45,375 nucleotides of DNA from Marinimicrococcus sp033875255. Lineage in GTDB: Bacteria; Pseudomonadota; Alphaproteobacteria; Geminicoccales; Geminicoccaceae. The stretch's first letter is position 1. Every line of letters begins with the position of its first letter. Under the pieces are notes generated by a model. That model was not told the origin of the DNA. It searched no databases and saw nothing but the letters and a program-made list of their open reading frames with translations. The translations under genes and the position numbers were made by a program. The stretch spans positions 1-45,375 of the forward strand of contig JAWZSN010000034.1 in NCBI GenBank assembly GCA_033875255.1, in the 5' to 3' direction. Below, piece by piece: positions 33,798 to 41,554 of the stretch.

Positions 33798-34964
33798 ATG
33801 GGAGGCGCGCAGCTGGACGAGCGGGAGCCGGGCGTGGGTTCCGGGCAACAATCGGGCGGTGCGGGGCAGGGCGCAAAGACGGCGTCCCGGCCGCTGCGCA
33901 AGATTCTCCACGTCGACATGGACGCCTTCTACGCGGCCATCGAGCAGCGCGACGATCCCGCCTTGCGCGGCCGTCCGATCGCGGTGGGCGGTGGCGGCGA
34001 GCGCGGCGTGGTGCTCACCGCCAGCTACGAGGCGCGGCCCTACGGCGTCCGCTCGGCGATGCCCGGCAGCCGGGCGCGACGGCTGTGCGCCGATCTCCTG
34101 TTCGTGCCGCCGCGCTTCGACGCCTATCGGGCCGCGAGCGCCCAGATCCGCGGAATTTTCCGGCGTTATACCGAATTGGTCGAGCCGCTGTCGCTCGACG
34201 AGGCCTATCTCGACGTCACCGAGCCTCTGCCGGGGCCCATGCCGGCGGTCGAGGCGGCCCGGCGCATCAAGCAGGAGATCCGCGAGGCCACGGGGCTCAC
34301 CGCCTCGGCCGGGGTCTCCTTCAACAAGTTCCTGGCCAAGATCGCCTCCGATCTCGAGAAGCCCGACGGGCTCACCGTGATCCGCCCCCGGCAGGCGCTG
34401 GCGTTCATCGCCGGCCTGCCGATCGAGCGGTTTCATGGGATCGGGCCGGCGACGGCAGCCCGCCTGCGCGCCCGCGGCATCGGCAGCGGCGCCGACCTGC
34501 AGGCGATGAGCCGCGAGGAGCTGCACGCCCGCTTCGGGCGCAGCGGCCTCCACTACTGGAAGATCGCCAACGCCCTCGACGACCGCCCGGTGGAGCCCGA
34601 CCGGCCGCGCAAGTCGCTGAGCGTGGAGGAGACCTTCCCGCGCGACGTGACCGACCCGGCCGTCTTGCGCGAGGTCTTGGGCGCCATGGCGCGCGAGCTG
34701 GCCCAGCGCCTCGAGCGCAGGGGCTTTGCCGGCCGGACTCTGACCCTCAAGATCAAGTACGCGGACTTTCGCGTGCGCACGCGCCGGCTGACGGTGGGCG
34801 AGCGGCTGGCCGGGGCGGCGCGGATCCAGGCGTTGGCCGAGCAGCTGCTCGACAGCCCTGCACCGCTCGAAGGACCGGTCCGACTCCTGGGAATCGGCGT
34901 CGGCAACCCGCCCGAGGCAGCGGAGGCGCGCCAGCTCCGTCTCGACCTCGACCTTCAAGGATAG
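33798..34964 (+). CDS. dinB: DNA polymerase IV (DinB)
   Basis: A 388-residue Y-family translesion polymerase. Palm motifs HVDMDAFYAAIEQRDDPALR and LSLDEAYLDVT hold the catalytic acidic residues. The thumb helix-hairpin region reads FHGIGPATAARLRARGIG, and the little-finger domain contains KSLSVEETFPRDV. The C-terminus QLRLDLDL resembles the beta-clamp-binding motif. The first 33 residues are Gly-rich and not conserved, so the start may be slightly downstream. No alphaproteobacterial LexA box (GTTC-N7-GTTC) was seen in the 97-bp gap to the tolC-like gene. The 3' end overlaps the next, convergent gene by ten bases. Confidence 0.92.
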   Translation: MGGAQLDEREPGVGSGQQSGGAGQGAKTASRPLRKILHVDMDAFYAAIEQRDDPALRGRPIAVGGGGERGVVLTASYEARPYGVRSAMPGSRARRLCADLLFVPPRFDAYRAASAQIRGIFRRYTELVEPLSLDEAYLDVTEPLPGPMPAVEAARRIKQEIREATGLTASAGVSFNKFLAKIASDLEKPDGLTVIRPRQALAFIAGLPIERFHGIGPATAARLRARGIGSGADLQAMSREELHARFGRSGLHYWKIANALDDRPVEPDRPRKSLSVEETFPRDVTDPAVLREVLGAMARELAQRLERRGFAGRTLTLKIKYADFRVRTRRLTVGERLAGAARIQALAEQLLDSPAPLEGPVRLLGIGVGNPPEAAEARQLRLDLDLQG

Positions 34965-35686
34965 TCGCAGACCTGCAGATAGAGCTCGACGAAGCCGCGC
35001 CGCCGCGATGCCTCGGCGCGGAACAGATACTCCTTGCCGTCGAGCACGACGCCATGCTCGAGCGGCAACACGCCCGCCACGCTGTCGGCGGCACCCCCGG
35101 GCCCGCGCAGCGCCAGCTCGACCGGCCGAGCGGGATCGAACCAGGCTTCCGCCCGGTCCTGGGCATCGCGGACGCTCACCCCTTTGCCGGTGATCTCGAA
35201 CGGTCCGGCGGCAAAGCGCGCTGCACCGGAATCGCGGCTGATCGGTGTTGCCAGCAAAAGGCGCCTGGTCTCGGTCTCCGGCGCGCAGCTGCGCTCGCGG
35301 GCGAGCGGATCGATGGCCTGGGCGATCCGCGTCGGCTCCACCCCGGCGGCGAGCTTGCGCTGGACCAGGAGGGCCAGAGGGCGGATCGGCGGTGGCAGGT
35401 CCTCGGCGGTAACCGGTGGCGGCGAGGCGGCCGCGGCCCGCTCCCGCTCCAGCGTCTGCTCGAGCGCGGCCAGCTGGATGCTGGTCTTGCGGCCGGCCTC
35501 GCGCTGGTCCTCGAGATCGGCCAGGAGCCGACCGATCTCGACGGCGTTCTGGCTGAGGCCGGCGCGGTAGGCGGCGCCGACGCTCAGCACGTAGAAGGCC
35601 GCGAGCGCGAGTGCCATGACGACGCCGATGACCAGGCGCCGGCGGCGGCGGCGGCGCTCGAGGCCAAGCGTGGCATAGGTGCGCAT
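34955..35686 (-). CDS. membrane-anchored coiled-coil protein of unknown function
   Basis: I do not recognise this 243-residue protein. It starts with a very basic patch (ERRRRRRR at 10-17), then one transmembrane helix (about 18-40), suggesting an N-in signal anchor. Residues about 45-88 look coiled-coil, followed by a Pro-rich linker (88-102) and a probable beta-rich periplasmic domain (about 125-243) with two cysteines (near 134 and 240) that could form a disulphide. It lies 16 bases after the PPDK regulator gene on the same strand and overlaps the dinB end by ten bases. Codon use is like its neighbours, so it is probably a real gene. Confidence 0.75.
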   Translation of the reverse strand: MRTYATLGLERRRRRRRLVIGVVMALALAAFYVLSVGAAYRAGLSQNAVEIGRLLADLEDQREAGRKTSIQLAALEQTLERERAAAASPPPVTAEDLPPPIRPLALLVQRKLAAGVEPTRIAQAIDPLARERSCAPETETRRLLLATPISRDSGAARFAAGPFEITGKGVSVRDAQDRAEAWFDPARPVELALRGPGGAADSVAGVLPLEHGVVLDGKEYLFRAEASRRRGFVELYLQVCDYP

Positions 35687-35702
35687 CGTGGGCCGACGCC
35701 CC

Positions 35703-36584
35703 TCAGGACTGCTCGGTGCCGAGGCTCGACATCAGGTTGGCGCCGAGCGCGCCCAGCTCCGGATTGCGCTGCACCTGGAGCATCTGGAGGATCGCCGCCG
35801 CGGTTTCCTCGACCGAGCGGCGGGTGACGTCGATCTCCGGCCAGCCCATCCGCGCGAACAGCCGGCGCGCCACCAGGAGCTCCTCGCGGACCCGGTCGAG
35901 GTCGGCATAGTCGCCGCCGAAGCGGCCGGCGTCAGCCGGGCTGAGGCCCAGCATCTGCTGGCGGCTCTCGCGGATCTGCACCAGCGCGTCGGGATTGATC
36001 GTCAGGCCCACCACGAGGGGGCCGCTGATCTTCTCGATCTGCGCCATCTGCGGCATGTCGGGAACGAGCGGGATGTTGCCCGCCTTGAGGCCGCGGTTGG
36101 CGAGATAGACGCAGGTCGGGGTCTTGGACGTCCGCGAGACGCCGACCAGCACGACATCGGCCTTGTCGAGCTCGCCCACGAACTGGCCGTCGTCGTGGCG
36201 CATGGCGAAGTCCATGGCCTCGATCCGCGAGAAATAGCCGGCGTCCATCATGTGCTGCTTGCCGATCTGCGGGCGGCCCGCCGAGCCCAGCAGCTGGGTC
36301 AGCGAGTTCATGACCGAATCGAGCACCGGCACGCAAGGCAGGTTCAAGGCCCGGCAGCGCTCGTGCAGATGGTAGCGCAGCTCGGGAGAGACCAGCGTGT
36401 AGATCACCAGTCCGGGCAGCGCCTCGACGATGCCCATGACCTTCTCGAGCTGGTTCGTTGTGCGCACGAAGAACCAGACATGCTCGACCGGTACCACGTC
36501 CTCGAACTGGGACACGGCGGCTCTGGCGACCGTGGTGACGGTCTCGCCGGTGGAGTCGGAGATAAGATGCAGGTGCAGCCGCAA
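35703..36584 (-). CDS. PPDK/PEP synthase regulatory protein (DUF299, RP001 homologue)
   Basis: A 293-residue bifunctional kinase/pyrophosphorylase that switches pyruvate phosphate dikinase or PEP synthase off and on by ADP-dependent phosphorylation and Pi-dependent dephosphorylation of a Thr. It begins LHLISDSTGETVTTVARAA, has the P-loop-like GVSRTSKTPTCVYLANRG (about 148-165), and QRNPEL near the C-terminus. TTG at 36584 is chosen because GGAG stands six bases upstream; another TTG at 36596 would add four residues. In Rickettsia and Caulobacter the homologue (RP001/CC0001) flanks the replication origin opposite hemE, exactly as here. Confidence 0.9.
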   Translation of the reverse strand: MRLHLHLISDSTGETVTTVARAAVSQFEDVVPVEHVWFFVRTTNQLEKVMGIVEALPGLVIYTLVSPELRYHLHERCRALNLPCVPVLDSVMNSLTQLLGSAGRPQIGKQHMMDAGYFSRIEAMDFAMRHDDGQFVGELDKADVVLVGVSRTSKTPTCVYLANRGLKAGNIPLVPDMPQMAQIEKISGPLVVGLTINPDALVQIRESRQQMLGLSPADAGRFGGDYADLDRVREELLVARRLFARMGWPEIDVTRRSVEETAAAILQMLQVQRNPELGALGANLMSSLGTEQS

Positions 36585-36599
36585 CGAGGGCTCCAAACA

Positions 36600-36973
36600 C
36601 GGGGGGTAAGACGTGGACTTGCCTGTGGATGAATTGGGGCCAGATCCAGCTTGTGACCATTGCCCCCTCCCGTCCAGCGGTCATCCACCGGGGCAAGATG
36701 TCCGGGAGGCTTTTTCGCGCCGGTGTGGGAGAACCTCCCTGGGCAGCCGATTATCCCCAGCATTCACGGTGCCCACAAGATGCGCGACTCGCTTGCCGAA
36801 TCAGGCGGATGCGCCGAGAAGGCAGGGGGTTTTCCGCCACCTTGACCGCCGCCCGGCGGCGCTGGATGAAACTGGGGACAACCGGCCGCCGGCCGATAAT
36901 CCCCACAATCCCCCAGCCATCATCAACCTCATCCTTTTTTAGAATCTTAGAATCTAGAATCTTGAGGGTAGCC
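36600..36973. other. candidate chromosomal replication origin (oriC)
   Basis: A 0.37-kb gap between the divergent DUF299 gene and hemE, the known origin locus of Caulobacter and Rickettsia. Near-consensus DnaA 9-mers: TGTGGATGA (36624-36632, 8 of 9 to the complement of TTATCCACA), TTATCCCCA (36751-36759, 8 of 9). Weaker ones: TCATCCACC (36681-36689), TGGGGACAA (36873-36881) and TAATCCCCA (36897-36905). Five GANTC sites start at 36786, 36798, 36942, 36950 and 36957. Beside hemE is an AT-rich stretch with a T6 run and three AGAATCT repeats, a plausible unwinding element. No TTAA-N7-TTAA CtrA site was found. Confidence 0.72.
36941..36962 (+). repeat. three AGAATCT direct repeats in AT-rich stretch
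   Basis: AGAATCT occurs at 36941-36947, 36949-36955 and 36956-36962, spaced 8 and 7 bases. Each copy contains GAATC, a GANTC site for CcrM-type adenine methylation. They follow CCTTTTTT and precede the hemE start by 11 bases. Confidence 0.85.
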
Positions 36974-38041
36974 GTGCAGCACGAGACCTCGACGAGCCCG
37001 ATGCCAAGAAAGCGCCTGCTGGCGCGTCTCGCCGGCGAGACAGAAGGGCGCCCGCCGGTCTGGCTGATGCGCCAGGCGGGCCGCTATCTTCCCGAATATC
37101 GCGACGTCAGGGCGCAGGCCGGTGGGTTCCTCGACCTGTGCTACACGCCCGAGCTGGCGGTCGAGGTCACTCTCCAGCCGATCCGGCGCTTCGGCTTCGA
37201 TGCCTCGATCCTGTTCTCCGACATTCTCGTGGTGCCCCACGCGCTCGGCGCCGGCCTGCGCTTCGTCGAGGGCGAGGGTCCGCGCCTCGAGCCGTTGCGG
37301 TCGCGCAAGGATCTCGATCGGCTGGACCCGACGCGCCTCCACACCCATCTGGAGCCGGTCTACGAGACGGTCCGCCGGTTGCGCCGCGAGCTGCCGGGCG
37401 AGGTGACGCTGATCGGCTTCGCCGGGGCCCCCTGGACGCTTGCCGCTTACATGGTCGAGGGCGGCGGCTCGCGCGACTATGCGGTGGCGCGCGCCTTCGC
37501 CCGGCAGGAGCGTGGGCTCTTCCAGGAGCTGATCGACCTGCTGACCGACTGCGTCATCGACTATCTCGACGCCCAGGCCCGGGCGGGCGCGGAAGCGCTG
37601 CAGATCTTCGACAGCTGGGCCGGCGTGCTGTCGCCCGGCGAGCAGCGCCGCTGGTGCCTCGAGCCGGCGCGGCGCATCGTCGCGGCGCTGCGCGAGCGTC
37701 ATCCGCACGTGCCGGTGCTGCTGTTTCCGCGCGGTGTGGGGCCCGGCTACGCCACGTTCGCCGCGGAGAGCGGCTGCGGGGCCCTGTCGCTCGACACGTC
37801 GCTGCCGATGGAGTGGGCGGCGCGGGAGGTCGGGCACGGCACGCGCCTGTGCCTGCAGGGCAATCTCGATCCGGTGGCGCTGCTCGGGCCGGAGCGCGAT
37901 ATGCTTGACGAGGCGGCGGCGATCGTGCATGCGGCACGAGGCCGGCCGCTGATCTTCAATCTCGGGCACGGCGTGCTGCAGCAGACCGCACCGGAAAAGG
38001 TCGGCGCACTCGTTCGCTACTTGCAATCCCTGCCCGGATGA
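36974..38041 (+). CDS. hemE: uroporphyrinogen decarboxylase
   Basis: A 355-residue cytosolic haem-pathway enzyme that removes four carboxyls from uroporphyrinogen III to give coproporphyrinogen III. Both family signatures are present: PPVWLMRQAGRYLPEYR (27-43) and GFAGAPWTLAAYMVEGG (about 147-163), with the catalytic Asp in FSDILVVPHALG. GTG start at 36974 follows GAGGG by five bases; a later ATG at 37001 lacks a ribosome-binding site. Its promoter must lie within the candidate origin, as for Caulobacter hemE, where transcription is linked to origin function. Followed by hemJ and rho, as in other alphaproteobacteria. Confidence 0.95.
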   Translation: MQHETSTSPMPRKRLLARLAGETEGRPPVWLMRQAGRYLPEYRDVRAQAGGFLDLCYTPELAVEVTLQPIRRFGFDASILFSDILVVPHALGAGLRFVEGEGPRLEPLRSRKDLDRLDPTRLHTHLEPVYETVRRLRRELPGEVTLIGFAGAPWTLAAYMVEGGGSRDYAVARAFARQERGLFQELIDLLTDCVIDYLDAQARAGAEALQIFDSWAGVLSPGEQRRWCLEPARRIVAALRERHPHVPVLLFPRGVGPGYATFAAESGCGALSLDTSLPMEWAAREVGHGTRLCLQGNLDPVALLGPERDMLDEAAAIVHAARGRPLIFNLGHGVLQQTAPEKVGALVRYLQSLPG

Positions 38042-38180
38042 GCCATGTACGGTGAGGCGTCAGCGTTACGCTGCATCCTGCCGGCAATCCCCCCACAAAC
38101 CGATCCGTTGAGCTTGCGTTGATGGGCACGCCATTCGCTTTGACGATGCGGGTTCGGGGCTTGGGAGTTGCCGGAGCGCG

Positions 38181-38615
38181 ATGATGGGGGATGCGGCGTC
38201 GTGGCTGAAGACCCTGCATATCGTCGCGTTCGCCGCGTGGATGGCGGGCATGTGGTATCTGCCGCGGCTCATGGTCTACCACAGTGACGCCGCGGTCGGC
38301 TCGGAGGTGTCCGAGACCTTCAAGATCATGGAGCGGCGGCTCCTGCGGGCGATAGCCACGCCTGCCATGCTGGTCACCCTGGCCACCGGCCTGGCGATGG
38401 CGAGCCTGCAGGGCTGGTGGTCGGAGGGCTGGCTGCACGCCAAGCTGCTCCTGGTCCTGCTGCTCGCCGCCGCTCACGGGATCCTGGCCGCGCATGTGCG
38501 CGGGTTCGCCGCCGACCGGCGGGAGCGTTCGAGCCGCTGGTATCGGGTATTCAACGAGGTGCCGACCCTGCTTTTCATCGGCATCGTGGTGCTCGTGATC
38601 CTCAAGCCCTTCTAG
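38181..38615 (+). CDS. hemJ: protoporphyrinogen oxidase HemJ
   Basis: A 144-residue inner-membrane protein with four hydrophobic helices. HemJ oxidises protoporphyrinogen IX to protoporphyrin IX in many proteobacteria and cyanobacteria. The conserved haem-ligand His lies in WLKTLHIVAFAAWMAGMWYL, with YLPRLMVYH after it and a second conserved block at WLHAKLLLVLLLAAAHG. ATG at 38181 is immediately followed by a second ATG at 38184, which has GGAG at a better distance (seven bases). Lies between hemE and rho. Confidence 0.92.
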   Translation: MMGDAASWLKTLHIVAFAAWMAGMWYLPRLMVYHSDAAVGSEVSETFKIMERRLLRAIATPAMLVTLATGLAMASLQGWWSEGWLHAKLLLVLLLAAAHGILAAHVRGFAADRRERSSRWYRVFNEVPTLLFIGIVVLVILKPF

Positions 38616-38657
38616 GAGCCGCCTGCCGGGTCCTCTTTGAAAAACGGGTAAGCGACC

Positions 38658-40217
38658 TTGTCCGATACAGACGTGAACGAAGCCAAACTGCCCTTCGACG
38701 AGCCGGCAGCGGAGGCTGGCGAGAAGGCCGAGGCCGAGCAGCCGGCACCGCGCCGCCGCCGGTCGCGCGCCCGTGGCGAGCGCCTCCAGGTCCGGCGGCA
38801 GCCGGCGGCGAGCGAGGACAGGGCGGTGGAGGACGAGCAGCCGGCCGAGCAGGGCGAGCTGCCGGAGCAGGCACCGGCCCAGCCGCCCGCCGAGCGGCCG
38901 GTCGAGCGCCGCCAGCCGCGGCCCCAGACCGAGCGCCGGCAGGCGCCGGCCGAGGAGATGCCGCCGGTCAACCTGACCGAGCTCAAGCGCCGTTCGGCGG
39001 CCGAGCTGCTGCGCTATGCCGAAGAGATCGGCATCGAGAACGCCAGCACCCTCAAAAAGTCCGACCTGGTCTTCGCGACCCTCAAGCGGCTCGCCGAGGC
39101 GGAGGTGCCGATCTACGGCGAGGGCGTCCTCGAGATCCTCCAGGACGGGTTCGGCTTCCTGCGCTCGCCCGACGTCAACTACGTGGCCGGGCCCGACGAC
39201 ATCTACGTCTCGCCCTCGCAGATCCGCCGCTTCGCGCTGCGCACCGGCGATGTGGTCCAGGGCCAGGTGCGGGCGCCCAAGGAGGGCGAGCGCTACTTCG
39301 CCCTGCTCAAGGCCAACAGCATCAATTTCGACACGCCCGAGTCCGCCCGGCACCGTGTCCACTTCGACAATCTGACGCCCTATTATCCGACCTCGAAGCT
39401 CACCCTCGAGGTGGTGGGGCAGAAGGACACCTCGACCCGCATCATCGACATCGTCGCACCGCTCGGCAAAGGCCAGCGCGCGCTGTTCGTGGCGCCGCCG
39501 CGGACCGGCAAGACGATGCTGATGCAAAACGTCGCCCACGCCATCATGGCCAACCACCCCGAGGTCTATCTCATCGTGCTGCTCATCGACGAGCGGCCCG
39601 AGGAGGTGACCGACATGCAGCGCTCGGTGCGCGGCGAGGTGGTGAGCTCGACCTTCGACGAGCCGGCGAGCCGCCATGTCCAGGTGGCCGAGATGGTGAT
39701 CGAGAAGGCCAAGCGGCTGGTCGAGCACAAGCGCGACGTGGTGATCCTGCTGGACTCGATCACCCGCCTCGCGCGCGCCTACAACACCGTCGTGCCGTCC
39801 TCGGGCAAGGTGCTCACCGGCGGCGTCGACGCCAACGCCCTGCAGCGGCCCAAGCGGTTCTTCGGTGCTGCCCGCAATATCGAGGAAGGCGGCTCGCTGA
39901 CCATCATCGCCACGGCGCTGGTCGACACCGGCTCGCGCATGGACGAGGTGATCTTCGAGGAGTTCAAGGGCACCGGCAACGCCGAGATCGTCCTCGACCG
40001 CCGCATCGCCGACAAGCGCGTGTTCCCGGCCATCGACATCAACAAGTCGGGCACCCGCAAGGAGGAGCTGCTGGTCGACAAGGCGGTGCTCTCGCGCATG
40101 TGGGTCCTGCGCCGCATCCTCAACCCGATGGGGACCGTGGATGCCATCGAGTTCCTCACCGACAAGATGAAATACGCCAAGACCAACGACGATTTCTGGG
40201 GCTCGATGAACTCCTGA
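38658..40217 (+). CDS. rho: transcription termination factor Rho, with N-terminal extension
   Basis: A 519-residue RNA-dependent hexameric helicase. The usual Rho starts at NLTELKRRSAAELLRYAEE (about residue 104), then the RNA-binding cold-shock-like domain (GEGVLEILQDGFGFLRSP), Walker A PPRTGKTML (about 279-287), LIVLLIDERPEEVTDMQRSV, and GTGNAEIVLDRRIADKRVFP. The first 100 residues are an extra acidic/Arg/Pro-rich, probably disordered tail. The TTG at 38658 has no strong ribosome-binding site, and neither does the internal ATG at 38958, so the extension is supported mainly by GC-rich third positions. Followed by a strong hairpin. Confidence 0.93.
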   Translation: MSDTDVNEAKLPFDEPAAEAGEKAEAEQPAPRRRRSRARGERLQVRRQPAASEDRAVEDEQPAEQGELPEQAPAQPPAERPVERRQPRPQTERRQAPAEEMPPVNLTELKRRSAAELLRYAEEIGIENASTLKKSDLVFATLKRLAEAEVPIYGEGVLEILQDGFGFLRSPDVNYVAGPDDIYVSPSQIRRFALRTGDVVQGQVRAPKEGERYFALLKANSINFDTPESARHRVHFDNLTPYYPTSKLTLEVVGQKDTSTRIIDIVAPLGKGQRALFVAPPRTGKTMLMQNVAHAIMANHPEVYLIVLLIDERPEEVTDMQRSVRGEVVSSTFDEPASRHVQVAEMVIEKAKRLVEHKRDVVILLDSITRLARAYNTVVPSSGKVLTGGVDANALQRPKRFFGAARNIEEGGSLTIIATALVDTGSRMDEVIFEEFKGTGNAEIVLDRRIADKRVFPAIDINKSGTRKEELLVDKAVLSRMWVLRRILNPMGTVDAIEFLTDKMKYAKTNDDFWGSMNS

Positions 40218-40251
40218 CCGGTCTGCCTCGTAAGACAGGCAAGCGAGTATC

Positions 40252-40292
40252 GCGCCGCGACGCCGGTCCTCGGAGAGCCAGCGTCGCGGCGC
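40252..40292 (+). terminator. strong hairpin downstream of rho
   Basis: GCGCCGCGACGC and its exact complement, 12 bp around a 17-base loop, 34 bases after the rho stop. There is no U-tract after it, so it may stabilise the rho message or act with Rho itself. It also lies in the leader of the efflux adaptor gene that starts at 40339. Confidence 0.6.
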
Positions 40293-40338
40293 AGGCATGT
40301 CCGGCACCGGTAGCCGTCGCGCAATGGGGGAGGGCACC

Positions 40339-41508
40339 TTGCTCCGTTCGTTCGTAGCGATCCTGCTCGTGGTGCTGGCAGCGGCCGGCTCCGGTGCTGC
40401 CTACTGGCATTTCGTGATGGTGCCGGCCCAGGAGCAACAGCAGGCGGGCCGGGGTCCTGGCGGTCGTGGCGGCGGCATGGCGGTGCCTGTCGAGGCTGCC
40501 GCGGTGAGCGTGGCGCCGGCCGAGAACACGGTGACCGCCGTCGGCACGCTGCTCGCCAACGAGAGCGTGACGCTGCGCCCCGAGGTGGCCGGCCGGATCG
40601 TCGACCTCGAGTTCGAGGAAGGCGGGCGGGTCGCCGAGGGCCAGCAGCTGGTGCGGCTCGACAGCTCGGTGGAGCGCGCCGAGCTTGCCCAGGCGGAGGC
40701 GCGGCTGGCGCTGGCCCGCTCCAACTTCGGCAGGGCCAGGGAGCTGCGCAGCCGGTCCTCGGGCACCCAGCGGGCGCTGGACGAGGCCGAGGCCGAGCGG
40801 CGCACCGCCGAGGCGGAGCTCGAGCTGGCCCGCGCCCGGCTCGCCAAGCGCACCATCGAGGCCCCCTTCGACGGCCGCGCAGGGCTCCGGCGGATCAGCG
40901 TCGGCGAGTTCGTCAGCGCCGGCACCGAGCTGGTCGACCTCGTGCAGATCGATCCGCTCAAGGTCGATTTCCGGGTCCCGGAGATCTTCCTCGCGAGCCT
41001 GCGCACCGGCCAGCTCATCGAGCTCGGTCTCGATGCTTTCCGCGACGAGACCTTCAAGGGCAAAGTGGTAGCGCTGGATCCGCTGGTCGACGAGCGCGGC
41101 CGCGCGGTCATCGTGCGGGCCCGGCTCGACAATCCCGACGAGCGGCTGCGGCCCGGCCTCTTCGCCAGGGTCACCCTCTCGCTGGCGGAGCGGGCGGAGG
41201 CCTTGTGGATCCCCGAGCAGGCCATCGTCCCGCAGGGCGGCAGGACCTTCGTCTTCCGCCTCGAGACGGGCGAGGACGGCAAGAGCACGGTGGCGCGTCT
41301 CACCGAGGTCGTGCTCGGCAAGCGGCAGCCGGGCCGGGTCGAGATCGTCACCGGCCTGGATGCCGGCGAGCGCGTGGTGACGGCCGGCGTGCTCAAGATC
41401 CGCGACGGTGGGGCGGTCAGCGTCGTGCCGGCGGGCGGAGAGGAGCCGGCTGCCGGGCCGAGCGCCGGTGGGGCAAGGCTCCCTGCGACGGGCGTGCAGC
41501 GCGGCTGA
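40339..41508 (+). CDS. RND efflux periplasmic adaptor (membrane fusion protein)
   Basis: A 389-residue periplasmic adaptor linking the RND pump to an outer-membrane channel. An N-terminal anchor (about 2-28) is followed by a Gly-rich linker, the lipoyl half-motifs LRPEVAGRIVDLEFEEGGRV and TIEAPFDGRAGLRRISVGEF around a helical hairpin (about 98-165), then the beta-barrel and membrane-proximal domains, with PEQAIVPQGGRTFVFR. TTG at 40339 is preferred since GGAGG lies five bases upstream; in-frame ATGs at 40324 and 40297 lack a ribosome-binding site. First gene of a two-gene unit with the pump. Confidence 0.9.
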   Translation: MLRSFVAILLVVLAAAGSGAAYWHFVMVPAQEQQQAGRGPGGRGGGMAVPVEAAAVSVAPAENTVTAVGTLLANESVTLRPEVAGRIVDLEFEEGGRVAEGQQLVRLDSSVERAELAQAEARLALARSNFGRARELRSRSSGTQRALDEAEAERRTAEAELELARARLAKRTIEAPFDGRAGLRRISVGEFVSAGTELVDLVQIDPLKVDFRVPEIFLASLRTGQLIELGLDAFRDETFKGKVVALDPLVDERGRAVIVRARLDNPDERLRPGLFARVTLSLAERAEALWIPEQAIVPQGGRTFVFRLETGEDGKSTVARLTEVVLGKRQPGRVEIVTGLDAGERVVTAGVLKIRDGGAVSVVPAGGEEPAAGPSAGGARLPATGVQRG

Positions 41509-41509
41509 C

Positions 41510-41545
41510 GCCGGTGGTGCTGAAAGGGCCGGTGGTGCTGAAAGG
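41510..41545 (+). repeat. perfect 18-bp tandem duplication between adaptor and pump genes
   Basis: GCCGGTGGTGCTGAAAGG occurs twice head to tail (41510-41527 and 41528-41545), starting one base after the adaptor stop and ending nine bases before the pump ATG. The duplication doubles the intergenic distance and repeats the purine-rich AAAGG. Confidence 0.95.
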
Positions 41546-41554
41546 GAAGGGGCC

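Noticed and set aside
36600..36973. CtrA-binding site in the candidate origin, as in Caulobacter
   Set aside because: TTAG half-sites occur in the AGAATCT repeats, but with four-base rather than seven-base spacing and no TTAA pair.
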